A stretch of 64,000 bases of DNA from Syngnathus acus (Eukaryota; Chordata; Actinopteri; Syngnathiformes; Syngnathidae), in assembly GCF_901709675.1 (NCBI RefSeq), contig NC_051091.1, positions 1,547,967-1,611,966 on the forward strand. Reading direction: 5' to 3'. Positions 36,490 to 54,484 of this stretch are shown here, in pieces. Numbering within the stretch: the stretch's first letter is position 1; the number at the start of each line of letters is the position of its first letter. Under the pieces are notes generated by a model. It saw nothing but the letters and a program-made list of their open reading frames with translations, was not told where the DNA came from and did no database searches. The translations under genes were made by a program, and so were the position numbers.

Positions 36490-39366
36490 CTAAAACCCCA
36501 AACTGAACACCACCCTAAGCACCCGCCACCATGCCACGCCACGCGCCCCCCTCCGCACCCTCCACGTCAGGAGCTTTTGGCCACCACTTGCGCTCTTACT
36601 TCTTCTTCGACTCTGTCTGCTTTGCCTTGCCAACTCCTCGGCGACGCCGTGGTGGCGCAGACTGGATGACGAGTGTTGACGGAAACACCTTGTGCATTTT
36701 TCACCTTCTTTTGGTTTTGTTTTCTTTTTACTGAACCCCCTTGCATGAAAACAAAAGACCCCACCCCCCCTCTGCGATGCACCCGTAGTGTGTTAACTGA
36801 ATGGAAAAACAACTACTTTTTACCGTTGTCATGTAAAAGTGTGTGTCATCTCTCTCGTGCTTGAACCAGAAAGGCTTTCGGCGGTCCTTTTTTAACTAGG
36901 TGCCCCTCCTTTTTGTTTTTCAGACTTTTCTCTGTGCTCCCTTGTTTCTTTGGATTTTAGGTATTTTTTTTGGGCCTCCTTTTATTATGCTCATCAAAGC
37001 ATAGTTTGATCCTCTCCGGAACTCGTCTAACTGTCACACGGTGCACGTTCACTCCAAAATGGTAGTAGAAAGAATGTCAACATTACTTCACCTGGAGCAT
37101 CTTTTTTTTTTTTTTTTTTATTTAAACGTACCCCCTCCTGTGATCGAGTGAAATGTTTTCTGCCGCACGCCAAGGGTCAAAGTACAACCATTTCAAAAAC
37201 CATGCAGCGCATATCCTGTTTTCCCTCCTCACGTTCAGTTTGCTTCAGTTGTTTACATTACAGGTGTCTTTAGTGGGCACGTTTCCTTTTTTTCTCAATG
37301 ACCTTTCCTCCAAATGCCAACCCAGGAGGCAGAAATCAGTACTGCTCCCGATGTTTTTTTTTTTTTTTTTTTTCTAATATAACAACTGTATTAGCTCGCT
37401 TGCGTCTTTGTGCGTTAATTTATACTTGGACACGCAATGCACACAGAAAGTCGCAGAGTCTATTTGGGTGTGCTACAGAAAATCGGGGCGGGTTTATGTA
37501 TTTAATCTGCACCCCACCCAATTTGACATTGAAAGTAAGAGAATCAGCAATGCTGTGTTTGGCAGCATGCGGCGCAAACAAGCCTTGTACAGTGAGACTT
37601 TGTTTTTAAAATGTAAAATGCTTTTTGTTTTTGGATACTAGCTTGTTTCCGTTTGTTTCTCTCTAAACGTCTGGCAAGAGTCTCTTTAGCCGCGTCACGA
37701 AAGCCGCCGGCTCCATACTGTGAAACTGGAGGCGCTGTTGTAGATGAGCACGGAAGAAGTTTTTACTGTAAATTGTTTATTTCTGTATAGATCAACGGCG
37801 AGCATAAAAAAAAAAAAAAGGTGTCATTTCAAATGGGAATTGATGAATTGCCAGTCACCCGTCCGCGTGACGTTGAACGAACGATGAGGCTGAGATCACT
37901 CTGACCGGTGACTCTGAACGGGCTAAATGGTAGAAAATGGATGAATAGATCACCAGAACATGACAACCCCAAAATCCGCTGTGGTTTCACATGAAAGGGT
38001 TTCTGTCAGTGGTCCCCCACCCTGGGTTTTGGCGGTCTTTTCGTCAAAATCATAATTTGGATTCATGCTGATTATTAGCTGCTTATCGTCTTCCCAAGCA
38101 GGTTTTGCGGTGACCGGATGGCCACCACCGTTTGGCTCTTTGCGTGCAAGTTGTCGACACGGAATGTTGAAGCCGACCTGCACATGTTCAACCTCTTTGG
38201 TAGTATGAAGAGCATGACGATAGTGCCGTTAAAGGGTGTGGAAGTTGAGCCACTGAGTTGGTTGTTTTTGGGTTTCTCGAAGTGGAGAGCGTAAAGGCTG
38301 TGTGACGGGTGCTGATAGGGACAGAGGAAGTTGACCTGTAGGATTTTTTTTTTTCGCTTCCAGAGTAGTTACAGATGGAAGAAAGATGCGTCGCTATTCT
38401 GCCAAAGTTGGTGTCACTGTCAACTTGCTGAATTTAGACCATTTTCAAATTTCTGAAATAGTCTCGGAGGCACAACTGTAGCTGTGTCAAAGGGGATTGC
38501 AAAAAAAACTGGGACCAGGGTGTGACATGTTTCCAGGGCAGCCCATCGTGTGAAACCACACTGACAACTTGAAACCTGTCGCTGGCTTCCGCAATGCTAA
38601 TGACTGAATTTAATGGGCTTCCTCCACTTGTAAAAAGTGTCAAGAGGACTCTCATTTATTGCCGCCTAATGGAATAGGCGCGGTGGGCAAAGTCTTACGT
38701 TTACGACACCTTTCTCAGGCCCGTCATAAGGTTTCAGCGCTTCATCTGAATGTGCAATTAAGTCGCTGAGGGCAATGACCTCAGGCACACCCTGCTGGGA
38801 AGTACGAGTGAAGTCTTTTGAGGTTTGACGCTGACAGGTGTCACGAGGCTACTGGATGATTCATATCCACTGATTTGTAAATCAGTCATGTTGACATGCT
38901 AATATTTTGTACATTGCTAACACAACACTTAATCAAAAAAGGACTTGTCAGCTTTTTTTCCCTTTAAATTAACAGGAGGCACCAAATGGTCGTTACCCAA
39001 GTATGACGTCAAATGTATTATTACTTTATTTAGGAAGGTGTCCGATTTACCAAAGGTCGTAGTACAGTTGTGTAGGAATTGGCTCAACCTTGTGGGCCAA
39101 ATTGGTTCAACTAAACTCAATCAAGTTTAGTACCTGTTGGCCTGCTGATTCATATCATACCTAGAAACGGACTCAACCATCCTCGCAAATATGACAACAC
39201 AGGCACTTCCTTCCTTTCAGCCGACAACCATCAGCCTAGAAGTTACATCCCCGTGCTTTTGTGTTCAAGTGTCACTGGACTTTTTTTTTCCCCTTTTGTT
39301 TGGGACTGTAGAATAAAAACAGTGCAAGAAGACTGAAGATTGTAATATAAATGTGCCAACAATAAA
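36490..39366 (+). other. nudt3: nudt3 3' UTR and downstream region
   Basis: No further coding exon follows the nudt3 stop. Long T runs occur at about 37102-37120 and 37355-37373, and an A run at 37806-37819. Mammalian NUDT3 has a long 3' UTR, so transcription may reach the AATAAA signals at 39312-39317 and 39361-39366, but which is used cannot be told. A short segment near 37855-37950 ending in TAGAAAATGGATGAAT resembles an interspersed fish repeat. Confidence 0.45.
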
Positions 39367-39999
39367 ACACCAGTATTTCACGTTAAGCCTCTTGTCTGTC
39401 TGTCCATGGCCAACTTGGCTCAACTTTTTAATCAAGGTTGGCCCGGTGAGGATTTTTACAAGAGATCAGATCAGTAGACCTCTGCAGACTTGCAGTTTAT
39501 CACCCACGGATTTGCATATTTTCACATTTCTTTTTAATACATTATTTCTATACTGGTCCCTATCCCCAGTAACTATATTGTTGCTTATTTTGTCCACTGG
39601 AGGTCGCACTGACGCGTTATCGTATTTGTGAAAATGAATATTAATGATTTACTACCGAATACAGTAGCATCACAAAATGTCAACAGCTTCAGTTCAAAAG
39701 GTTGGTTTGGTGGGACCCATTTGTGTTTTGTTCATGCACTGGCTTAACTTATTTTTTGTTTACAGTTCCATCAGGGCATGTTTCCGTTTTGCACCTTTAT
39801 TTTGAAGAGCAGAGATCGTTTTCTTCTACTTCCTGTTTTGCTGACTCTTAACTTCCTGCTCACCTTCTCCTTGCTTCAGAATGGTAAGCTACTTAAACGA
39901 TGTTTTTACTTGTCATAATTTGTGTTGAAAGTGAGGAGACGTAGTTTATCGTGCCTTTCTTTGTGTTTTTGTGCCGTTGGCCTGTTAAGACGCACTGCG

Positions 40000-40138
40000 A
40001 GGTATATTCGGAAGCTAAGCTGCAGAAACAAGTCAAATTTAGCGCCCTTGGAAGCAGGAGGTATGAGAAAAATAAGCTAGGCTGCAGAAACAACTCAAAC
40101 TTAACGCCCTTGGAAGCACAAGGTATGAGGAAACTAAG
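40000..40138 (+). repeat. Short tandem duplication (62-bp unit)
   Basis: GCTGCAGAAACAAGTCAAAT at 40019 recurs as GCTGCAGAAACAACTCAAAC at 40081, and each is followed by CGCCCTTGGAAGCA and a GGTATGAG word. A partial third unit precedes them (GGTATATTCGGAAGCTAAG). The duplication lies between the nudt3 and rps10 3' ends. Confidence 0.8.
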
Positions 40139-40546
40139 TGTATTATTTATTTGTGTCTAACAAATGTCATTATTTTCATTTTAATTAGAGCTGCTGTTTG
40201 TAATGTTTAAATGTGTAGTTCATAGTTTTCACGGTGACATGACGTTGGTGGTTAAAGAGGAGAGAATTAAAGTGCACCAGTCAAAAATCTCTGCATCTCA
40301 TGTGAGCCGCTTCAATAATAATAGATGTTATCAGTTATTTTGAAAATATAACACGTCTATCTTAAGAGCATTTTTTTTTTCCCCAATTGACTTGTGCCAC
40401 CCAGTGGACATATAGGTTAGGTATCTGATTTTGACTTGCGCTTAAAAAATGAGAAGCATGATCAGTTAAGAGGATGTTTTGAAACAAAGTGTTTCTACTT
40501 ATTCTTACAAATAAAAGACAAAGAGCTTGACTTGTTTTGGATTTTC

Positions 40547-40552
40547 TTTATT
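40547..40552 (-). terminator. rps10: rps10 polyadenylation signal
   Basis: AATAAA on the minus strand (TTTATT on the plus) lies 16 nt beyond the rps10 stop codon, giving the very short 3' UTR typical of ribosomal protein mRNAs. Confidence 0.85.
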
Positions 40553-40567
40553 GAACATAGCAAAAAT

Positions 40568-41981
<1,414 letters not shown>

Positions 41982-42319
41982 TTATCGGTTCACTCGCATA
42001 ATGTGGCTATGTATGTGCTTCGGAGTAGCCAAACAATAAGCATTAGCCCCAAAACAATAGTGACTGTCATTTGGTTTTCACATTTTGCATACGCTCGGCA
42101 CACATAACGAGGAAGACTAATTCAGCCAGGAAAATGGCAGCCATTGGTGAACATCGTATCTTCTCGTCTTTATATCAGCGGGGTTATAACTGTCACGCTC
42201 GAAATACATCGATTGCTTCAACCCGAAGGCGTACAAGAGTTGGATGTTGGCCAGGGATTTTTATTAACACTTGCGATGTTCTAGATTTATTTAGATTTGA
42301 ACACCGGTCACATCTTTAC

Positions 42320-42352
42320 CTTTGCGCTTGAGAGTAGACCGGAGCCGGAAAG
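42320..42352 (-). promoter_or_regulatory. rps10: rps10 non-coding exon 1 with 5'TOP start
   Basis: Minus-strand CTTTCCGGCTCCGG begins at about 42352 and runs to GCGCAAAG before GTAAAG (donor, exon end 42320). A C followed by a pyrimidine run at the cap is the 5' terminal oligopyrimidine motif that puts ribosomal protein mRNAs under mTOR/LARP1 translational control. The human RPS10 leader, as I recall it, begins with nearly the same CTTTCCAGCCCCGG. Splicing to 41939 would give a leader of only about 33 nt. Confidence 0.75.
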
Positions 42353-42879
42353 AACGGACGTCGTTGATAGGAAGCGTTTATTGTCTCGCTCAGAGCCTCT
42401 TTCCGTATGTCGCCCTCATTCGCGGTGGAGTGGAACTGCAGCAGAACTTTTGGCAAAGAATATAAAAATACCATGAGAAAAATAATCTATTTCTTGTGGG
42501 TATTGTAATGGAGAAAATGTTGGACTTTTGGTAAGTGAGAAACTTTGGCAATTTTTAATATGTTTTGTATTTTTATTTCTTGAAACCCTAACTGTGATTG
42601 GTCTCAGAAACAATGAATTGTCAACTGGGTAGTTTACTTGACAACGTTGTGAGTCGAGAATCATATCAGTTGACCTTGTAAAAGTATATTGAGATGTACA
42701 CATTTCCATGCAGTCTGTTGTGGACCTAAATAAAACGTGCCTATTCTTTCTCATTGAAGTGTGGCTTATTTAAAAAAAAAAAAAAAAAAAGTAGGGGCCA
42801 GATTTCAGCGTCCCCTGAGGTTGCGTATTACTTTGTTTTGAAATGACCGTATACAAGGTCTACTTTATTTTGAAGCAGA
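42353..42879. other. Short interval between rps10 and the 42.9 kb candidate start region
   Basis: Next to rps10 there are CpG-containing words (GAACGGACGTCG, CATTCGCGGTGG) that probably belong to its promoter. A poly-A of about 19 nt lies near 42772-42790. No gene is seen. Confidence 0.45.
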
Positions 42880-42995
42880 CAAAGAGCTTCCGGGAAATGC
42901 GATTTGTCCACTCTAGCTTGTAGTCAGCCCCCCCAAGCGTCTGACGATGCTGCCCGTCTTGCAGGACTGAAGCGATCAAGTGGATCGTACTTGTT
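42880..42995 (+). promoter_or_regulatory. Candidate plus-strand transcription start and leader exon
   Basis: GAGCTTCCGGGAAATGCG contains an ETS-type CTTCCGG element. After about 100 bp TCGTACTTGTTG is followed by the donor-like GTATGT at 42996. No coding frame is recognised. It may be a leader exon of a distant plus-strand transcript such as pacsin1, or a chance match. The support is consensus only. Confidence 0.25.
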
Positions 42996-42999
42996 GGTA

Positions 43000-45900
43000 T
43001 GTAATATTTTCAAATCATTCATATGATTCTTATCCATTAGCTGCTAGCTTGCAATCATTTTATGTGTGCTGTAAGTACGATTAAAACGAAACTTAATCGG
43101 AACTCTTCGTTGAACGACATTGCCGGTGCCCTGTGAGAATGGAATCCCAATACAGGTATACTTGGAAAAGAAGAATGAAAATAATAATAGCAATCATCAT
43201 AATATTAATTAATATATCATCTCACACTTTTGTAGACATTATGAATTCGAGTGGGTTTCTGGGAGGTGTCTTTTGAGCCAACGCGATATTCTGCTGCTGC
43301 GGTGTCACTAGTTTCATTTCCCATTTAAAGTAATTCATTGCAGATTCATGAAAGACGATTAATGGTAAAGCACGAATACATTAAAAAAAAATATATATAT
43401 ATATTGTGCAATCGCGTCTGACCTCCATGTTGTGCCTCCCGGTTGGGCTCTGTCCGCGGTTCTGAAATGTCTCAGCATAGGCCCATTGCACGCAATGTTT
43501 TAGTAGCTCAAGCAGCTCACTTTTACATTGGTGATGTTTGTGGTGACATTTCACAGTCGCACACATGTTAAGATGAATCCCTGTTGCTTATGTTGTTGCA
43601 TATTCTCTGCATGAGTAGCTGCAAAAATTACAAGAATAAACAGTAGATGTTTGTTGATCACCAGCTCTGACATTGAACATGCATTTGATTATTTTGTATT
43701 GTATAAAGAATATTAATGCTTGCGATTTTTTAAATATATATTGTGAGTCTTTTTTTCTTCATTTTTTTCCCCCTTTTATATCGTGGAACATTTTTATCAA
43801 GGCCGGTATTCATTCAGTCAGATAGGGATTGAATTTCGGCACTCATTTTACTTGTCTTTGCTGATTGGCCGAAAGTAGTCACATGGTTCTACCACTTTAT
43901 TGTATCCATTTACTTACTAAATACAGTATTTTTCCTTACAATTAAATAAAAAGATTGTGTTGATGTATTTGTTACGACTTATTTAAGGAGAAGTATCTCA
44001 TGGGATGAATTGACTGTCATTCAGTTACATGAACAGACAGACAGGGCGTCACCGGCTATTAACGTAATTGATAAGAGTCAACCCCAAAGTTGTCTTTTTT
44101 GACCTTACCGTTACTCACGAGGGACACAATCGTCCCATTCTGTGTCTCCTGAGGTCAGAGTGTCAACATCTGCCACTCACTCTTCTCTTCTTTAAGACTA
44201 CTAAAGTGCCTACAGACTGTTGGGTACAAATTTAGAGCTAATTCTGACAATTACAATAGCTGTATTGGGGATCTTTTGTTGTTGATGTTGTTGTTCTCAT
44301 CCCACAGACATGCAAGGTTTGTCACACGTTGGAATTGAACTATTTACTACTACTACAAAGTACACCTCAACCAAGGCCTAAAACACTTACCAGCACCAAG
44401 TAATCACATATGTGCCGCTTATCAGAAGCTGAGGCAAACTGGAGCAGCAAAAAAAAAAAAAAAGAAGAAAAAAACAGAACTCTTCTATCCCTTTGGCATA
44501 ATAGCATAGATAGTTTTATTATTAATACAGTATGGTGGAGGCCATTAACAGCTCATGTCTTCATTGTACTTAAATGGACGTGTTCTGAGGCTATGTATTG
44601 ACTACATTACACTGAAAGGCTTCAGCCATCCTTATGTACACTTACAATATAACTTCTATTAAATGATTCATAAGGTTCATTGATTTCATGCCAGAAGCTG
44701 TTTGGGCTGAAGTGTTTTTTCAATGTAACCGCGACTGAAGATGGTTTCTATTTTATAAACCTCATTGTCATTTATGGTGATGTGCTTATTTGATTCAATT
44801 CAAGAAAGAAGTAACCGGAGGACAGGAAAGCTTGGTGTTGCCATGGTGACATTGCATGCACGTAATTGATTCTCATTGGCGTGGAATGTTTACTTGTGAG
44901 GAAATGGTTGATGACTGACCAATCAGTTCACATTGAATTTTATTGTTTATTTTGAAATTGCCTAGCAATATCAAAGAGATGACCCTCGAGTTGAAACCAC
45001 TCTCTGCTCAAATTTGCGATGTCATAAATTAGCTTGCACAATGGCGGGAAGGAACACAGAGGTCAGATTGAGCAAGCCCACCCACCCAGGGGAAGAAATC
45101 TGATTAGATGACACGCAGATGGCAAGCGCATCTGTCTATGAGTGCTTGTGTGTGTCATCTGTATTAGACACTCTCAATCAATCAATGAATCCATCAGAGG
45201 TTAGGTTAGGACAATTGTATGTGTCGAGCTTTGTGGGAACAGTTTTAAGGAAGGCCCTTCATTGTAAAGTCCTGTTTTGTTTTGAAGAAGACATGCATTT
45301 GAAAAACAGAAATAACATCATAAAAGCCTCGTCATTACTATTCTCATAGTTGTCCCTCCCCCCTTTTGATTGGGAGCCGACCCGAGAGTGACTCTGTGCC
45401 ACGTCACCATGGTCTCCCCTCGTCTTTCTCTGTGTTCTTCCTCCTGTGAGCCTCCCTTGCTAATTATTGATGGCTTGATGCGTCTTTGTAATGAAATAGC
45501 AAAGTTCACTCTTGCAGTGTGTGTGTGTGTTGCATGTGGGTGTGTTGCATAGCAGCACAGCTGAGACCAGCAGCAGCGACGTTCTCGAGGTAGTCTGTAA
45601 TATTTATACAGGTATCTTTTCTCATCCAATGTCTGTTTTTTAAATGATTTTTTATGCTACTTGCTGAAATGTGAACTAGTGTTTAGCACGCCTGCTTCAC
45701 AGTTCTGAGTCAGAACCTTTTTTTGTGCATGCTGTTGTGATAAAAGCGTCTTCAAATCTCTGGATGAAACTTTTTTTTTTTTAACCTATCCTAGCTGCCC
45801 AGCTAGTATTTATTGATTTGTTTGTTTGTTTTGGGGGATCTTTATGATAAATACGAGATGACTCACTCTTGCAGAAAATTGATGGGTTATTTGTCATGTT

Positions 45901-46700
45901 GAGGCTCACTTAAAAGTGATTCTCAAGAGGGTCTTTCCACTGCCTCGTGCTCAGCACTAATGAAATATTTAAAGCCAATAAAATAGTCAGACGGCTAAAA
46001 ATTATTAGAAATTTTAAGTCGTGTCATTAGTATTTGCAACTAAATGGCAGCACACATATCTTGTAATGGCAAAATTAAAACGTGATTTCCCGCAAGTATT
46101 TCTTTACTATTCTGGGTTTGAATCCCTTGAGCGGCGTTCTACCACAGACCCACGATCAATTCTTGACTCGAAATATCTTTAGTGTGACGGCTTGACTCTC
46201 CCCGGCTTTTATGACCACCGTATATAGTATCTCTGCAAGCCTATCTGTGCAAACATCTCCTCCACCCTCTGTGTAATCAGCCTCTCAAACGCTGCCTGGA
46301 GCTTCAAACGACTTCCGCCATGGTTTTTCATACTGTTCATATGCTCCAAAGACTTTATTATGTTTTTAGAGTCTATATATAGGTCTTTTTTATATACTAC
46401 ATAAGTCTGGAATTACACTGCAGATCCAAGTGCCTAATATGAGTTGAATCTGGTTGTGCCTTTGTGCCGCTTGTCTCTGTCATGTGCTGTTGTTGTAAAA
46501 TGGTGAATCCACAAGCTAGCAAAAATGAGCAAAAGGTTAGGGGCTGCTTTCTTCACTCGTCCACTTTCAAGCCAAGGAGGATGTCTTTTACATCAAAACA
46601 AAACCTGAGGAGCTAGGAGGTGTAACCAGCTTCACACCCAAGCAACACACCCACCAAGTACCACCCCGCCTCATTTCACCCCCCTGTGTCCCTCTGGCTC
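43000..46700. other. Intergenic interval between rps10 and pacsin1
   Basis: No coding exon is recognised. A fragment of the abundant teleost repeat (TTTAGCACGCCTGCTTCACA, then GTTCTGAGTCAGAACC) lies at 45670-45745. Short A/T homopolymers and an AT-repeat near 43390-43404 are present. Confidence 0.5.
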
Positions 46701-46729
46701 AGCGCTCTGTCAGAACCACTCAAGCTAAA

Positions 46730-46912
46730 CATCGCGGGATTATCGCTCTCTCGCTGAGATACACAAACACACACGTTAGTGCTTCGGGTCGGTTCCGGTT
46801 CCTTTCCGCGCTGACTGTTGATGGTCCAAATTGGAGGAGGTTGTTGTCCCAGACCACGTGTCTTCTTTCTCTCCTGGCTCCAGCCTGGGCCGCCGCGAAT
46901 GGAGGACTGGGG
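46730..46912 (+). promoter_or_regulatory. pacsin1: Candidate pacsin1 promoter and non-coding exon 1
   Basis: A GC-rich stretch with CTTCGGGTCGGTTCCGGTTC and CAGCCTGGGCCGCCGCGAAT ends in GACTGGGG followed by GTAAGC, a good donor (exon end near 46912). It lies 1.2 kb before the acceptor at 48126 that opens the exon with the pacsin1 start codon. Mammalian PACSIN1 also has untranslated first exons. The start site is not determined. Confidence 0.4.
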
Positions 46913-48176
46913 GTAAGCTTTTGTTCAGGCAGGGGGCTGTGTTGGTCTTTGTCTGGTTGAGTTGATGCCTTTAGCTCACCATATCGGTAGTTGTGGTTCT
47001 TTCTCTGAACCCGGTGTCCCTCCCGAAGGGGTGAGCAGCATCGCCTTTGTTGTCTTCTGTGTTCTCAGCTTGGTAATGGTTTAAAAGTGGAAGAATCTGG
47101 TAGGGTTGCGCCAAACAAAAGCCTCCTCTCGGTGTGAGGCTCTTGGATTAAACCAGTGTGATAAACACTGTGTCTTATCGCCCAAAGACACCAACTGGAT
47201 TTGAAATGGAGTGGATTTTAGATTTGGAGGGGAAATACTCTCTCTCGCTCGCTCTCTCTCACTCCAATGACATCTATCTCGCCCCCTTCATTGTCAAACG
47301 TGTCACGATAGTTGACCCAAATACCCACAGTGTGACCGCCCCACCCCCAACCCACACATCTATCAAAACACACAATTTTCTTTGTATTGTTTTGCATCTT
47401 CCACACTTACCTCGAAATATTTGAACCGTGATGCATTGAAAGAAGTTTTAGTAGGATCTTAACGAACACGAAATGCAATCCATTGATTGAACAGACCTAC
47501 ATTTGAGAAACATTGTTTTATTCTGGTTTGCACTTGTTTTTGCATAATGCTAAGGTGCTTTTCTGACAACTTCAGACTGTCGATTTTGTCCATGGAATAA
47601 ACATTTGCACAATGTAAAGTGTTGGATGACAATGTTGGAAGGGATATCGTCAACTCTTGAGTCTCCCGATTAATTTGCAACATCAGGCTTGCGCGTTGTT
47701 GACGACACGGTGACTCTGCAAGTTTAGGCTCCTCTTGTCCCCCAGGAAATGTCACAGTGAAGATTAATAGCCGGTCTTTCCATCTATTGATCTTAGCCCA
47801 AGAGGACTGGAAACAGCATTCCAGGGTGAAGAAGCTGCTTGTTTTCGTGATAGTTTCAGCTCTAAACTGAAACTTTGTACTGTTAACAGCTTGTGCACAA
47901 TTAATTGTGCATAGTTTCAGGATGAGACCAAACTAATCCTGAAAAATATTAGGCAGATATTTTCTGATATTTTAAAAGCAGCTTTACCTGTGAAGGAAAT
48001 ACAAGCACGATATCAATTTACTAAGTCCACAAACCTAGAGATTAAAATATGCAATGCGGCATTAGAGAGAATCTTCTTATGATGCGGGATTTTTCATATG
48101 CGTTCTCATCTCGTTCGTCCTTGCAGCGCTTGAGAGGAGCTAACAAAGACGCCGTTGCCCCACCCCAACCGCCACC

Positions 48177-51601
<3,425 letters not shown>

Positions 51602-52100
51602 AACTCACTGCCATGGACGCTGGGAAAAAACTCTTAACTGGACTGAATCGTCCAAGCGTGGATGCACGTTGACCGGCTTTTTCGAGCTCCCGGTTTCCCC
51701 GTTCGGTATCATGCAACTCCTAATTTTGCATTTCTATGAGACGTACGTTCTTCAAAGCGGTGCCTGGGTTAGCAAGAACGAGCTATGCATTGTGCATTCC
51801 GTGTATATATTTACATTTTTTTTTTTTTTTATCATCTGGATGCTTGTACAGAGTTCATACCTCATGTGTTTTCTGTCATTGTGAGTTCTTGACATGTTTA
51901 GCCTTAAAGGGAGATTCCAATTTGAGATCTCACGCTACAGACAGACTTCTTTAGCATTCACGTTCCACACCTTCAGTGAACCTAACGCTTGTTTTTCGAA
52001 TGTGGGAGGCAATGTAGAACCACGAAAATGTGAGGCACATTTGCTGACCACTAGGGCAGCTTGCTGCCAATCACTCAACAACTGAGTGGCAAAAAATAAA
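51602..52100 (+). other. pacsin1: pacsin1 3' UTR
   Basis: This is non-coding sequence after the pacsin1 stop. AATAAA occurs at 52095-52100 (in AAAAAATAAAAATGC) and again at 52529-52534. The first is the simpler choice for the 3' end and gives a UTR of about 510 nt. No other element is seen. Confidence 0.5.
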
Positions 52101-54220
52101 AATGCTTTGACATTTTTATGCTGAGTTCAGTGGTACGGATGTGGAGCGGTGTCCGTATGGATTTCGTAGACTTCCCACGGACTGAGTTGCGTGAGCTGTA
52201 CACGTCCAGAAATGTGCACCCGTGAGACGGACGGCAAGATCACGTGGCTTCACGCTGAAGAGTTCATTTGCCGCCATAGCAACCTTGTATGCAGAGCTAC
52301 TTGGAAACAATAGCCACACATTTATATTAATACACATTTTGGTCATTATTTCTGGGACTTTGGCTTTTCTAATGTGGTTAAGTACATTTTGTGTTTAAAT
52401 AATAGTGTTAGTTTGTCATGATTAATTTATTTGTAGCCCATTTTTAAATGTTCGACTCATGTCAATCTATGTCATTAATTAGCTTCCCAAGACACCATAG
52501 ATTTTTAATCATCATTTGATCGATATCTAATAAATATGTTTGTATCTGTCTTTTTTTATAATGGTTTTGAATTATGCTGGATCTGAGTCCGCACGGAGGC
52601 CGTTCCACATTCGTTTGGCAGTCTGTGAGCACTTGTTGCAATTTGACTGTTTTTGTGCTAAGTCCACCATGTACAAGAGATTTTTGTTTTTGCAGCTCCA
52701 GCCTTCCTGTGCGGCGTTTGCATGTTCCCCCCCTTGGCTGCGTGGGTTTCCTGCTGGTTCTACCATTTCATCCCACATTCTAAAAAGGTGAATTGAGCAC
52801 TCTAAATTGTCCTTAAGTGTGATTGTGAGTGGTTGTCTATATGTGCCATGCAATTGGCTGACAACCAGTGAAACGGATGACTTAGCTGAACAGCACATTT
52901 TTCAGTGTTTCCAAAACTGGGTCATCTCTTAATTTGGGGCTCTGATGGGAGGCTGTTGCTCTTCAAATAGGGAGTTTCTTGTCAGTACCTTTTGGGCTGT
53001 GTCGAGCATGAGCTTGTGTACAATATATATTGTGATTGAATTCATGGAAAGGTTTCAGGTAGCTTGTCTGCCAGAAGGATGTTTATATGTTAACTTTTTG
53101 ATTTGATTTTGGTTTATTTTTACTATTCTGTCTCCTTTTTATTGTTTTTGGTTTTTGTTACCTTTTTTATTTTTTTATTTTGTTGTGTTGAAATGTTATT
53201 TTTATTTCATTCCATTTTTTTTTTAATTGTATTTTTTGTTTGAATTTTGTTTGTATTATATGCTATTTGAATTTAATCCTATTTAGTTCTTGGTATGAAA
53301 TTTTATTTCATACTGATTCTTTTTTTCCATTTCTGTTCTTATTGTTCTTCTTATCTGTTCTTATTTCATGTCCTTCTTTTTCTTACATTTTATTCTTCTA
53401 ATTTCATTTTCAACTCTTGACCCTGCCTTCATCTTTTAAGCATCCATTATGCAATCCACAAAGCTGCCTCCGCTTCTCCAGCGCTCCTTTTTACTTCTTT
53501 GAAAGAGCCCCTTTTCTTGTTTCCAAGCAGTTCTATGACAGAATATGACCTCAACTTAATTGCCTCCACTTTTGCCCATCACATAGAGGCCAGGCCTCAT
53601 GTTAGAGCAGACAGACATGCGTGTGTGTTTCCCGAGCCTGCTGGGGAGTCTACAGGTGTCAAGAGGGAACCTTACACCGTGCCTGGTGTTATCTTACTTA
53701 GCGAGCTGCAGAGAAAGCTGCAGCGGAATCACTGAAACATTCATGAGCTTTTCTTACGCAAGAATCGAGCTCGTTGCAAACAAAATATCTTTTTTTTTTT
53801 GCTTGCAGCTGAGAATTCACTACTTTGACTTTGCAACTCTGGTTACTTTAACACCCCAAACAGGGAGGTGGTGTTGTTGTTGTTTTTCCCTCCTTTGAGT
53901 GGCTGCGTCCATAACGATGGGTCTGTAATCACACTGGAATGAAACTGTGTCTTAAATTTAAAAAAAAAAATGACGCCAGAAATAACCTCTTCCTGCTCTC
54001 TGAGTGCAGTAATATAACTGACTCACTTGTTTTGCCTCTAGAGGTCACTTTTTATCCAAGTTGAACTAGATTAGACTCTTACCACCATCTCTCTCTTTCT
54101 CTCTCCCTCTCTCTCTCTCTCGCTCCATCGCTCTGGTTTAACGTGATATAAACAAAATGTAGATCTTCATACAGACAAGTTGCGTCTTCATTGAAAAAAT
54201 ATTTAATTACCAATAGAAAG
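52101..54220. other. Convergent interval between pacsin1 and spdef 3' ends
   Basis: It contains a reverse-orientation copy of the abundant teleost repeat (52640-52870), a T-rich low-complexity block at about 53085-53450 built from TTTTATTTT-like words, and a CT-rich run near 54090-54122. No coding exon is recognised. Confidence 0.55.
52640..52870 (-). repeat. Abundant teleost interspersed repeat, reverse-orientation copy
   Basis: GTTTGCATGTTCCCCCCCTT, GCTGCGTGGGTTTCC, CATTTCATCCCACATTCTAA, GAATTGAGCACTCTAAATTG and GCAATTGGCTGACAACCAGT are the reverse complement of the landmarks in the copy at 25416-25736. The copy is incomplete. Confidence 0.7.
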
Positions 54221-54242
54221 TCATACAATCACCTGAAGTGAC

Positions 54243-54248
54243 TTTATT
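54243..54248 (-). terminator. spdef: Candidate spdef polyadenylation signal
   Basis: AATAAA on the minus strand lies about 466 nt beyond the spdef stop codon. Cleavage would fall near 54225. It is the most convincing signal in range, but usage is not proven. Confidence 0.45.
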
Positions 54249-54484
54249 AGTTGTGGCACTCATATTAGTTCAGAAACGACATTGCACATATATACACAAT
54301 TTCTACACTGGCATATAAAATGTTTCTTTTACCCCCATTTTGTGCTTCATTGTAAGATCATAGGAATGAATAACAAGATTAGAAAATGTTGTTTCTCTTG
54401 GAGTTCATTGACTCTCAATGTTAAGCGCCCACAACCTGCTAAGCGTTTTTTGGGTGTGGGGAAGAAAAGCCACACCGCAAGGCC

